Source: Kalymmatonema hyalinum WJT4-NPBG1 (GTDB taxonomy: Bacteria > Cyanobacteriota > Cyanobacteriia > Cyanobacteriales > Nostocaceae). Taken from it: a stretch of 64,000 bases of DNA. Shown here in pieces: positions 55,890-64,000 of the stretch. Under the pieces are notes generated by a model that saw nothing but the letters and a program-made list of their open reading frames with translations, was not told where the DNA came from and ran no database searches. Within the stretch, counting starts at the first letter, position 1. Every line of letters starts with the position of its first letter. The stretch is taken from the NCBI GenBank assembly GCA_019359075.1, contig JAHHIB010000021.1:1-64000 (forward strand). Reading direction: 5' to 3'. The translations under genes were made by a program, and so were the position numbers.

Positions 55890-56777
55890 TTAAAGCTGCA
55901 ACGAAAAATGTCTAAGAACTGCAAAACTGAGTAACCTTGCACGTACATTAGAACCTTGGAGAACTTTTAGACGTAGAAAGCGTCCAGTTGCCAAACGAGA
56001 AATTCCCTTGAGGCGAGCCTGAAGCCTGACTGTTAAAAACTTGATTCCATCTTTTTCATTACCAGCATATAACGGCATAAATGCCAGTTGACCATAAAGG
56101 ACATCAGCACGATGAGTTCTACTAAGATTGTTTTGGTGATGTTCTGGATTGGGTAAGCCTCCATGTTCACCATAGTTCCGCCAAGGAATGTAGTTTTTCA
56201 ACTTTCTTTGGCGTAGAAAGGAATCAATAGTTGAGTCCCAAGTAGAGTAGGTCGTCGCTCCCTGTTTTTCTGTCACTTCCTCTGCCAAGTCTAGCAAGCA
56301 GCGGGCAGCTTGTGGAGTCACAATGTAAGCAACTGCTGAAGTAGAAAACCCTTCGGCATAGCCATCAGATGAAACGCTGTATACCTGCGGCGCACAAGTA
56401 TACAGCCAACAAATTCCAACATCACTTTGATTGGGATTAAAGGGTAGAGGAAGCTTCGCAAAATTTCGTACTGGGACAAAATCTGCCTCAATAATCAGAG
56501 TTAGTTTATCCTCTTGGACGGCTCTTTCCCAAGCTCGTTGATGGTTCATCAGGCAAAGATAACTCCGGGAAAAATTTTGATATTCTGGTTTGGTTTCTTG
56601 CCTGAGGACTTCATGCAAAAAACCTTCTTTGCTCAATGCTTCTTCAAGCTGCTGAGTTGATTCTTTGCTGGCAATAATAAAAACTTTACTAATAGAGTCT
56701 CCTAGAAGATTTTTTCTTGGCTCTTGGTTAGTCAACACTGCTTCTGGTGCTTTGATTTTGAAGGGATTAAGTTTCAT
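55890..56777 (-). CDS. glycosyltransferase family 25-like protein
   Basis: 295 residues. Features of the family-25 (LPS-type) transferases: SKVFIIASKESTQQLEEALS near the N-terminus, SYLCLMNHQRAWERAVQEDK, LTLIIEADFVPV (an acidic motif where the family has EDD-type residues), and the central SAVAYIVTPQAARCLLDLAE, where an acceptor-side helix is expected. The C-terminus is basic and amphipathic (ARLKGISRLATGRFLRLKVL). Substrate unknown; probably surface polysaccharide. Monocistronic, divergent from the decayed stretch to its right. Confidence 0.75.
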   Translation of the reverse strand: MKLNPFKIKAPEAVLTNQEPRKNLLGDSISKVFIIASKESTQQLEEALSKEGFLHEVLRQETKPEYQNFSRSYLCLMNHQRAWERAVQEDKLTLIIEADFVPVRNFAKLPLPFNPNQSDVGICWLYTCAPQVYSVSSDGYAEGFSTSAVAYIVTPQAARCLLDLAEEVTEKQGATTYSTWDSTIDSFLRQRKLKNYIPWRNYGEHGGLPNPEHHQNNLSRTHRADVLYGQLAFMPLYAGNEKDGIKFLTVRLQARLKGISRLATGRFLRLKVLQGSNVRARLLSFAVLRHFSLQL

Positions 56778-58090
56778 GCTGTTAAAAATTTCCGGACAAT
56801 TTTTGCAGGGGAAACAACTCAGTTAAACTCAATTTATAATTTTATGTTCAAAAAATAAAACGATTTAAGTATTAATACTTTAAGCGAGGATTCAGCTTTT
56901 CTAACGCTAAATCTTTCAACCAGTTATTCAGTTATTCGTTACCAGTAGTTTTTGTCCATTATGAGCGTGGTAGTCAGAGTCAACCAGTTACCAGTGATAA
57001 CTGTTTAGTGTTCACTGTTTTAAATCCACTATAAAGCTGTCATCTACGCCGTTAAGCTAAAGAAAGGAAGTTATCACCAACTATTTTGAAGTGCTAAGCT
57101 GGGAGTAAGTCCCCCCCTTTGCCTCACTCAAGGACGCATTCATGATAGCGATCGCTTTCCAGTGCAGCGGATTTTGGATAGTATTCAGCGGACGAAGATA
57201 AGCTGAAGGCAGGCAACACTCGGAAAATTCCAGTGTTGAGCGGTAGAATAGCAGGTTGCATCGGTCGTTGATCATTAGCCAGGGTTTTTTTGCAGTTCTA
57301 CTGATGATGAATGGTCATTTGGGTGGTAAATTTGCCTGTTGTGTTGCTTTAAGGTGTCGCTGGTTTTCCAAAATTGGGACGTACAACAAGCGCAATCGAA
57401 AGTACAGAGTCTGATTGTTGCTCGCTACGGACAAGTGGGAATCTGACTAACGTTCACTCATCGCGCAAAAGACAGCCGAGACACAGACAACAGTCTGTCT
57501 ACCTCTGGGGTAAGATGGGAGCAACTCCTAGCTAAAAGCATACAAAGAGCAGTAAATTTGAGTTTGTGATGCGCTCAACTGATCTGCCAAAAGCAAACCA
57601 TTTCCAGAGGATGGTGATGAGTTACACGCTCGCTTTAGGGCTTTGGTACTAAAGTTCTTTGAAAACGTTCTAGAGCGTTAGTTGGGACAGTCAATTGCCC
57701 TTCTTGAGGTTAGCATCTGGTTGGGATCAGGGTAAGAGATTGCCCGCGCTTCTATGCGAGCAATCAAATTGATTTGATCTTGGACGAGCCCTTGCAGCAG
57801 TCGTATAAAAACTTTCACTTGCGCTTGACCAAAGAGTTGATGAGAGGCAATATTGCGACTGAGATTCGGGGCTACTGGTCTTTGCTGGAGGAATTCCTCA
57901 ACAAAAAGCAAGGAAATGGCTAAAAACTAAAGATGTCATTTGAAAAACCTATGTAGGTTCGGAGTCCGAAAAATCTAAAATAGATATTAAATTGAAAAAA
58001 AAAGAACGACCATTCCATCGACAACCGCCAGTCAATGTTTACTTTCTGTAAAGCGTCGTCGGTTTGTTACCAGTGCTGAAACACGATTAC
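56778..58090. other. 1.3-kb stretch without an intact gene
   Basis: No intact gene. Two open pieces look protein-like without a family match: a minus-strand 77-codon frame at 57678-57911 (LFVEEFLQQRPVAPNLSRNI, then QLFGQAQVKVFIRLLQGLVQ) and a plus-strand run near 57370-57430 (QNWDVQQAQSKVQSLIVARYG, ending in a stop). Both may be remnants of decayed genes. The right end holds the sasA promoter region. Confidence 0.35.
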
Positions 58091-59275
58091 ATGCAAGTTT
58101 CCCAGGATCAGCCTATTTCTTCTGATGCTCCACTACAGCTGTTACTTTTTGTCGATGGACGACCAAAGTCCAAACCACAAGTACAGCGAATTCGCTCTTA
58201 CTTAAAAGAGTTGCAAGCTGACTACAGCTTTGATCTTCAAATCATTGATGTCGGTCAACAACCATATTTGGCGGAACATTTTAAACTGGTAGCAACGCCA
58301 GCTTTAATCAAAATTCACCCTGAACCAAAGCAAATCCTAGCTGGTAGCAATATAACTGGTGAATTGAAAACTTGGTGGCCCCGCTGGCAAGCAGCTGTAG
58401 ACGCCTACTTAGAATTACAAAGTGGTTTACACGAAAATGATGAAAATGGTCGTGTCAGAGAACCAAAGTCCTCTATTGGTTCAGTTGCTGTTTCAGCCGA
58501 ACTGATACGACTCTCAGATGAAATTTTTCGCCTAAAACAGGAAAAAGAGAAACTCCAGGAGCAGATCCAGTTTAAAGACCGGGTGATTGCGATACTAGCC
58601 CATGACCTCCGCAATCCCCTGACTGCGGCTTCTATAGCTATAGATACCCTGCAATCTAACTACAATGCTCAAAAAGGTGAATTCGAGCGTCTAACACCAA
58701 AGATGACGTTGCATTTATTTAAGCACGCCCGTAACCAAGCCAAGACAATAGACCGTATGATTACTGACCTTTTGCAAGTAGGTCGTGGTAATGAAAGGGA
58801 ATTTCCCATTCAACCGCAAAAGGTGGATATAGGCAAAGTTTGCCTTGAGGTTCTAGAGGAATTGCGCGATCGCTACATCGCCAAATCCCACAAGATAAAA
58901 AAAGATATCCCCAAAGACTTACCCAATGTTTACGCCGATCCAGAACGCATACGCCAAGTGCTGATCAACCTGTTAGACAATGCTATCAAATACACGCCTG
59001 AAGGTGGCGACATCAGCGTTTGTGGACTTCACCGCACTACCCAAAAAATTCAGTTTAGTATTGGCGATACTGGTCCTGGTATTCCTGAAGAAAACCGCGA
59101 TCGCATCTTTGAAAATCACTATCGCCTCGAACGTGATCAAGGTAAAGAAGGTTACGGCATTGGTCTGTGTTTATGCCAGCGCATTATCCAGGCGCACTAC
59201 GGTCAAATATGGGTAGATACAGCACCCGATGGCGGAGCATGGTTCCACTTTACGTTACCAGTGTATCCAAGTTAG
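58091..59275 (+). CDS. sasA: circadian clock output histidine kinase SasA
   Basis: Histidine kinase that senses the KaiC clock state and signals to RpaA; 394 residues from ATG 58091 (the frame is open to TTG 58064 and GTG 58073). The N-terminal KaiB/thioredoxin-like domain is clear: [20 protein letters not shown], then [28 protein letters not shown] coiled coil (about 135-160) precedes the phospho-acceptor His171 in [21 protein letters not shown]-binding boxes are [35 protein letters not shown] and [12 protein letters not shown]. Soluble, no membrane helices. The kai genes are not in this window. Confidence 0.96.
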   Translation: MQVSQDQPISSDAPLQLLLFVDGRPKSKPQVQRIRSYLKELQADYSFDLQIIDVGQQPYLAEHFKLVATPALIKIHPEPKQILAGSNITGELKTWWPRWQAAVDAYLELQSGLHENDENGRVREPKSSIGSVAVSAELIRLSDEIFRLKQEKEKLQEQIQFKDRVIAILAHDLRNPLTAASIAIDTLQSNYNAQKGEFERLTPKMTLHLFKHARNQAKTIDRMITDLLQVGRGNEREFPIQPQKVDIGKVCLEVLEELRDRYIAKSHKIKKDIPKDLPNVYADPERIRQVLINLLDNAIKYTPEGGDISVCGLHRTTQKIQFSIGDTGPGIPEENRDRIFENHYRLERDQGKEGYGIGLCLCQRIIQAHYGQIWVDTAPDGGAWFHFTLPVYPS

Positions 59276-59412
59276 CTAGTTTTTTGATGTGAGTTGTTTC
59301 GTTCCCCGGCAAAGCGTGGGAATGCTATCAGTCAGGCTCTGGCTGACATTATCCCTAATTCTTGACTTTGTTTGACTTTGCACGCTGAGTGGAAAATAAT
59401 ATCCAGTCGGTT

Positions 59413-59720
59413 TTAGCGGTAAGCAACAATGAAAAGCCGAGGAAAAAGAAACAATATATGCTTGCGCCACACCTGCACGCAGTCTTTCGTGAATCGAAGC
59501 TTTTCCTCCTCATCTTCCAACGCTTCGAGAAAGGGACGCAAAGGAGCGCCCCTGCTCCATTGCATAATGGGCTCATGAGTGTAACGTGCTAATATTGCGT
59601 CTGCCAAAGGTCAATTCGTGAGGCAAGAGGTCGCAGGATGTTGTAATAGAAAGACGGCTTTTCAAAATAGTTCATTGCCTTTTTCGCCTTATCCATCCGA
59701 CTTTGCCAACTATGTATAAG
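59413..59720 (-). pseudogene. trans-aconitate methyltransferase-like remnant
   Basis: C-terminal part of a SAM-dependent methyltransferase resembling Tam. On the minus strand: MNYFEKPSFYYNILRPLASR, IDLWQTQY, an in-frame TAG, HVTLMS, then a frame change into EPIMQWSRGAPLRPFLEALE and, at the end, RLFIVAYR. The order and spacing match the family's C-terminal third, but a stop and frameshift separate the pieces and the SAM-binding half is missing. It directly follows mutT on the same strand. Confidence 0.78.
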
Positions 59721-59733
59721 TTTCACGGAGCAG

Positions 59734-60162
59734 TCAATCCTTTTCCTGGCTTCCTGAAAGCCTCAAAGCGGCGATAATTTGAGTATTTGCTTCCGGAAAA
59801 GCATAGTGATCTAGCTCATCCAAACTGACCCAACGAATTTCTTCACATTCAATTGGTTGAGGAACACCACAGAGGTAGCGGCAATTATGCACTGTCAGGG
59901 TAACGCGCAAGTGGGTATAAGTGTGGTCAATTGTGATCAGATGCTTTCCCACTTCAACCTCTATCCCCAGCTCTTCATAAATTTCTCGTCTAATACACTC
60001 CTCGACAGTTTCACCAGGCTCGACTTTACCTCCAGGAAATTCCCACAAACCGCCCATTGTACCACCGGGACGACGGCGATCAATGAGAATTTGCCCCTTG
60101 TCGTTCCAAATGACAGCCACGCCAATAATTTTATGAGGTAGGAAAGTAGTGCTTTGATTCAT
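59734..60162 (-). CDS. mutT: 8-oxo-dGTP diphosphatase MutT (Nudix)
   Basis: Hydrolyses oxidised dGTP to prevent mispairing; 142 residues. The Nudix box fits GX5EX7REUXEEXGU: GGKVEPGETVEECIRREIYE, ELGIEV. The upstream part has IGVAVIWNDKGQILIDRRRP as in MutT proteins, and the end has CEEIRWVSLDELDHYAFPEA. Length fits a stand-alone MutT. It starts MNQSTTFLPH. A Nudix enzyme with another substrate cannot be excluded. Confidence 0.92.
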   Translation of the reverse strand: MNQSTTFLPHKIIGVAVIWNDKGQILIDRRRPGGTMGGLWEFPGGKVEPGETVEECIRREIYEELGIEVEVGKHLITIDHTYTHLRVTLTVHNCRYLCGVPQPIECEEIRWVSLDELDHYAFPEANTQIIAALRLSGSQEKD

Positions 60163-60268
60163 AGTTTGTTTTTAGAGTAATGCGGAGACAAGCGGACAAT
60201 AGGACTAATGATTAATCACTCATAGACATCTCCGAAAATATACAATACCTGTCTATGATTGGCTTTAG

Positions 60269-60553
60269 TTATGCAAGCGCCAAATTTGCTTGTCGCTGCT
60301 TGCAGGCAATGAGAAAAATTTTTATTAAGCGAGCATCTTGGCTATTTCTGTTGTATTTTAATTTGATGTTGCTGAGAGTTTCTTGGCAGTTTTTAATGAC
60401 TTCGTGAGTATTATTTGTTGAACAATTATTAGATATAAAAATCTCACAGTCAGATTCAAACCTTTTGACAACTTCAGCAAGCCAAGCTAATTGCTTATTA
60501 AGAAGCTCAGAACGGTTGAACGTAGGAATAGCTATTGTTAGTAGTTTATTCAT
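60269..60553 (-). pseudogene. truncated family-2 glycosyltransferase
   Basis: 94 codons cover only the nucleotide-sugar-binding start of a GT2 enzyme: LLTIAIPTFNRSELLNKQLAWL, then CEIFISNNCSTNNTHEVIKN (the SDNCSTDNT motif with the first D changed to N). After IKLKYNRNSQ the similarity to relatives fades and the frame stops. The DxD motif and the acceptor half are missing, so it is very probably inactive. Confidence 0.72.
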
Positions 60554-60951
60554 TTATAAGTTAAAGATATTTTACACTAATGTGTTAGTTTTTTATTTAG
60601 ATAGAGGCTTCATGTAAAAAAAATGTATGCCTAAATTGATCCGCTACCAAATATTGATAACTAGACAGAAGTGCAAAAAAATATGAGTCATTTTTTTTCA
60701 ACTTTTGACACTCTTGAATAATAGCAAAGGGAGGAGGAAGTAAATCCCTTAAAAAAGTTTTTGTGAAACCAAGGACATCGATAACTTATTTTTAACTCTT
60801 TTCTAGTGGTAGATAATAAGTAGAAGGAGTTATCAAAATCTTGCTGATTATTAAGTTTACCTGAGTGTTACCACATCAACAGTATAGTGACATCTCCCTC
60901 TACTACTAATAAGTGACCTAGTTAAGAAATAAATTTCCGCCTTGTGACAAT
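60554..60951. other. gene-free stretch between glycosyltransferase remnant and PIG-L gene
   Basis: About 400 bp, AT-rich, with no supported gene and no recognisable remnant. It could contain the promoter of the truncated glycosyltransferase on its left. Confidence 0.4.
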
Positions 60952-61716
60952 TTAACTTTTGAAAAAAATCTCATAGGGCAAAAAGAAACGCTGTAGAAAG
61001 CCACTGGGTAAGCCAGGCATTTGAGAGGAGTAGGTTTCAATAGCTCGTTTTTTTCTGTCTTTAACAGAATCAATCGCTAATCGGTAAGGAGCACCTATAT
61101 CCTCAAAGTTTAGATCAAAAGACAGTGGATGTTGCCAAAGCATCCAAATTGGATACTGTAATAGTTCGACTTGGATTCCTGATGCGGCGATCGCCTCCTG
61201 AACCAACTCGTAAGTTGCTTCGTGATCCCCATGAGCGTCTTTTCTATGAGGAACGTAAATCTCTTCTGGCATAAAAGACTGTAGGCGTTGAACTAACTCA
61301 TTAACTATGTATTGGCGTTGGTCATCAGCCAGATTTTGCAAAGAACCATCTATTTGATTGAGAAAGTGAGTTTCCGAACTTGCAATTCCCAGAATATTTA
61401 GGGCATTCGTAGCTTCTTGCTGGCGAATATCTGTGATTGTTTCTGGTGTAATCCAATCGGGTCTGCCATACCGTCCATCCGTTAGAAAAATCACCTCTAC
61501 AGGCACTCCTAGTGACCGTTTCAGGGCAATGGTACCACCACAACCTAGAGTTTCATCATCTTGATGGGGAGAAAACACCATTGCTGATTTTTTACTCACT
61601 GTTAGTGGCTGACTTTTAAAATACAAAATCCAGCGAGACAGGATGTCTGCACCGATAGAACGAAGCTTAGCTCCGAAAACCACTCTTAAGTTACGAAAAA
61701 TTTGTCTGTTTCCCAT
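60952..61716 (-). CDS. PIG-L family deacetylase
   Basis: Zinc-dependent N-acetyl-sugar deacetylase-like enzyme of 254 residues. Metal and catalytic motif FSPHQDDETLGCGGT (His51, Asp53, Asp54), VIFLTDGRYG, and EEIYVPHRKDAHGDHEATYE with the third metal ligand. No signal peptide. The start MGNRQIFRNLRVVF lies inside the end of the upstream glycosyltransferase fragment (31-bp overlap), so the two were probably one operon for surface-glycan synthesis. Substrate unknown. Confidence 0.88.
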   Translation of the reverse strand: MGNRQIFRNLRVVFGAKLRSIGADILSRWILYFKSQPLTVSKKSAMVFSPHQDDETLGCGGTIALKRSLGVPVEVIFLTDGRYGRPDWITPETITDIRQQEATNALNILGIASSETHFLNQIDGSLQNLADDQRQYIVNELVQRLQSFMPEEIYVPHRKDAHGDHEATYELVQEAIAASGIQVELLQYPIWMLWQHPLSFDLNFEDIGAPYRLAIDSVKDRKKRAIETYSSQMPGLPSGFLQRFFLPYEIFFKS

Positions 61717-62043
61717 GTTCTACCATGCTTGTCTTTTTTGCCCTGATTGGTGAGAATTTTCTCTACAGTATTTCGATATGATTCTGTAAATTTCTCTCTG
61801 GTATGATTAGCTCTCACAAATTCCCAGGCTTTTCTCGCCATGATTTTTAGTTCTAAAGGAGAAAGACTGGCAATCATCCGGAGCGAATTCTTGATTTCTT
61901 CAACAGAAGATTCTTTTAAAATCACCCCAAAATCGTCATGTACATCCACACTTGCTTCATAGCTGACAATTGGGATGAGACCAGCATGCATACAAGTGAT
62001 CACACACCCACCACCACCTTCTGAATTTTGACAAAAAAGAGAT
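61686..62043 (-). pseudogene. C-terminal glycosyltransferase fragment (family 1/4 type)
   Basis: Coding similarity from about 62043: SLFCQNSEGGGGCVITCMHA, GLIPIVSYEASVDVHDDFG, VILKESSVEEIKNSLRMIAS. This is the nucleotide-binding end of GT-B transferases (the SEG..VI..M..G..P motif). An in-frame TAA immediately upstream and the absence of any N-terminal domain show it is truncated. The 3' end overlaps the PIG-L start by 31 bp. Confidence 0.72.
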
Positions 62044-62900
62044 TAGCTTGTCGAAACTACTGAGAACAGTAAATGCCATTTGAACCCCAAACAAGCATCG
62101 ATTTAAACAAAGGCGACTTTGACTCGACTTTAGCTACCTGAGATGGTGATGTGGTTCTAAAACAGAAAAATGAAGTAAGAGCAAAAATGCCTTTTTACCC
62201 CAGCTTTACTGTCCTGTTAACTTTACCAGAAACAGAAATTTAAAAGTTAAGACTTCATCAAAAATAGAGTTAAGATTTGGTAAAGACAATGGAATCATTT
62301 GTAATTTTTTTATTAAGCATAACTACTAATGCGCATCTTTTGCAAAATAGTCAAGCTGATTCAGCGGTTGTTATGTCATTCGCTTAACAACCTGCTTAGA
62401 GGAATCTGCCAGAATACCCTGGAGGAAATAAATAAACTACGTTAACTTCTTGTTTGAGTTTTTTAATGCCAAATTTGTGATATCTTATATGATTTTTCGT
62501 CTTTTTGTAAAAATTGTTCTTAGTTACGCTTTGCTTTACATATCTTCAAAATAGCGCTATTTAGTAAGCAGAAATTGAGGTGGTATCAATAGATCGAGGA
62601 TTCAAAAGTAAAATAGAAGGCATGAGCGATTGCAAGACCATGCTCAGGCAAATATTTGATAGGACGCCATAAAAAATGTTTTGACAACCACTTACCAAGA
62701 CAACAATCTAATCAATTTTCGCTTGTTCTTATTTGGAGAAATTGCAGCCAACAATACAAAACGGTAAGTGCTAAGTTATAGCATTATTCATTCCGTAAGA
62801 TATCACACAACTGCACTTAGCGAAGAATTTTCCAGAAAGTTTTAGCTTTTGTGCTTCCTTGCGAATTTCAAGTTTTAATATTTGCTTTAACTTCCCAGTT
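62044..62900. other. gene-free stretch before the aminopeptidase gene
   Basis: 857 bp with no supported gene; mostly AT-rich. A minus-strand 66-codon frame at 62771-62971 overlaps the start of the next gene and is rejected. No RNA or hairpin of note is recognised. Confidence 0.4.
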
Positions 62901-64000
62901 ATGATCCAAAAAACCTCTAGCTCTCTCATCGATACTTTACGCGATCGCCGACAAAGACTAGCCAACCTCATTGATTTTCCAGCAATTCTTTGGTCAGGAA
63001 GTAGCAGCCCGCGTAACTTTCCAGCAAATGTCTTTCCGTTCCGTGCAAGCAGTCATTTCCTCTACTTTGCAGGGCTTCCACTGCCCAATGCAGCAATTCG
63101 GCTTGCAGCAGGTAAGCTAGAACTCTTCATGGATGATCCCCAACCAGAAAGTGCTCTTTGGCATGGAGAAACGCCTCATCGTGAGGAAATTGCTCAGATG
63201 ATTGGAGCAGATGCTGCTAGACCAATGGCAGAATTAGAGTTGTGGACAGAAGATGCAGCAACAATTGCCGCACAAGATGCTGGCACTTGGACACAGCAGT
63301 CGCAACTCTTGAATAGATGGGTTTTGCCAAAAAGCCCGCCGCAAGGAATCGACTCGGAGTTAGCCAAGGCAATTATCTCGTTACGCCTCATCCACGACGA
63401 CGGGGCATTAGCCGAACTCCGAAAAGCTGCCGCTGTCACCGTAGAAGCTCACAAAGCTGGCATGGCGGCGACAGCTAGCGCCAAAATTGAAGCAGAAGTC
63501 CGTGCGGCGATGGAACGAGTCATTATTGGCAATAATATGACCACGTCCTACACCAGTATCGTCACAGTTCACGGCGAAGTTCTGCACAACGACCAATATC
63601 ACCACCCACTGCAACCAGGCGACTTGGTGCTTGCTGATGTTGGCGCTGAAACCGAAATGGGTTGGGCTGCTGATGTTACTCGTACTTGGTCTATTGCGGG
63701 TAAATTTTCATCTACCCAAAGAGATATTTATGATATTGTACTAGCGGCTCATGATGCTTGCATCGCCAAGATACGCCCTGGAGTGGAGTATCAAGATTTA
63801 CATTTACTCGCCTGTACTGTGATTGCAGAAGGCTTGGTGGATTTAGGCATTTTGCAAGGAAACCCCCAAGATTTAGTGGAAATGGACGCCCACACGCTCT
63901 TTTTCCCCCACGGTATCGGTCATTTGCTGGGTTTAGATGTCCATGATATGGAAGATTTGGGAGATTTAGCAGGTTATGAAGAGGAACGCACAAGGAGTAA
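62901..64000 (+). CDS. pepP: Xaa-Pro aminopeptidase (M24B), partial at window edge
   Basis: Cleaves N-terminal residues preceding proline. The frame runs open from ATG 62901 (MIQKTSSSLIDTLRDRRQRL) to the end of the window, 366 codons, without a stop, so the C-terminus lies outside. N-terminal creatinase-like domain: LWSGSSSPRNFPANVFPFRA, SSHFLYFAG. Catalytic domain with TVHGEVLHNDQYHHPLQPGD, LVLADVGAETEMGWAADVTR, TW (the two metal-binding aspartates) and FFPHGIGHLLGLDVHDMED (metal-binding His). The remaining metal-binding glutamates must lie beyond the edge. Probably cytoplasmic. Confidence 0.93.
   Translation, partial: MIQKTSSSLIDTLRDRRQRLANLIDFPAILWSGSSSPRNFPANVFPFRASSHFLYFAGLPLPNAAIRLAAGKLELFMDDPQPESALWHGETPHREEIAQMIGADAARPMAELELWTEDAATIAAQDAGTWTQQSQLLNRWVLPKSPPQGIDSELAKAIISLRLIHDDGALAELRKAAAVTVEAHKAGMAATASAKIEAEVRAAMERVIIGNNMTTSYTSIVTVHGEVLHNDQYHHPLQPGDLVLADVGAETEMGWAADVTRTWSIAGKFSSTQRDIYDIVLAAHDACIAKIRPGVEYQDLHLLACTVIAEGLVDLGILQGNPQDLVEMDAHTLFFPHGIGHLLGLDVHDMEDLGDLAGYEEERTRS

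Noticed and set aside
62771-62971. 66-codon minus-strand ORF
   Set aside because: It overlaps the clear start of the Xaa-Pro aminopeptidase gene and shows no family resemblance.

Overview
The window reads as chromosomal DNA of a filamentous, probably heterocyst-forming (Nostocales-type) cyanobacterium. The evidence is cyanobacterium-specific gene content (pipX, a GUN4-domain protein, the clock histidine kinase sasA, a CRR7-like protein, DUF3493 and DUF2854 proteins, an SLH-OprB porin), very frequent GCGATCGC (HIP1) octamers, heptanucleotide tandem repeats between genes and many small dispersed palindromes. I see no prophage, CRISPR array, conjugation genes or rRNA operon. The two tRNA genes are tRNA-Val(CAC) and tRNA-Thr(CGT).

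Layout. 0-2.4 kb: a decayed MerR regulator, dispersed repeats, a MITE-like hairpin and one doubtful small gene. 2.4-9.9 kb, all on the minus strand: pabB/trpE-like synthase, pipX-pipY (4-bp overlap), sepF, proC and a Ski2-like helicase; this joins nitrogen/carbon signalling (PipX, PipY), cell division (SepF) and proline synthesis (ProC). 10.2 kb: tRNA-Val. 10.6-20.5 kb: a run of signalling and envelope genes, namely a PhnD-like lipoprotein, a Ser/Thr kinase, a membrane haem (CxxCH) HAMP protein, a kinase-WD40 fusion, an SppA/SDH-like protease, a peptidoglycan-binding protein with Pro/Thr repeats, and a large membrane protein. 21-27 kb: the translation/transcription operon rimP-nusA-ylxR-infB, with a terminator-like hairpin directly before rimP and a long untranslated stretch before infB.

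27-38 kb: small conserved proteins, a DUF1400 protein, a secreted beta-helix/SLH protein, a decayed IS200/IS605 TnpB element, a GUN4-domain protein and an RND efflux pair. 38-45 kb: small membrane proteins, tRNA-Thr, a sugar-porter MFS transporter, the remnant of a glucokinase directly upstream of it, and an SLH-OprB porin; this looks like a sugar-uptake locus that lost its kinase. 45-54 kb: CRR7-like, DUF2854, a 59-aa gene, a receiver-only response regulator, polyphosphate kinase, DUF2442 followed by a histidine kinase, a secreted protein, a MITE, a sigma-like protein and a VOC-fold protein. 54-64 kb: an SLH lipoprotein, a family-25-like glycosyltransferase, sasA, mutT, a decayed methyltransferase, glycosyltransferase remnants around a PIG-L deacetylase, and a Xaa-Pro aminopeptidase that runs off the right edge.

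The strongest theme beyond ordinary genes is decay and repeat traffic. At least four genes are recognisable only as broken remnants (merR, tnpB, glk, trans-aconitate methyltransferase), two glycosyltransferases are truncated, and small GC-rich repeats have entered reading frames in frame (histidine kinase, porin, pabB). I found no convincing new multi-gene system. The best candidates for one are the kinase/haem-sensor/PhnD-like cluster at 10.6-17 kb and the untranslated leaders of rimP and infB.
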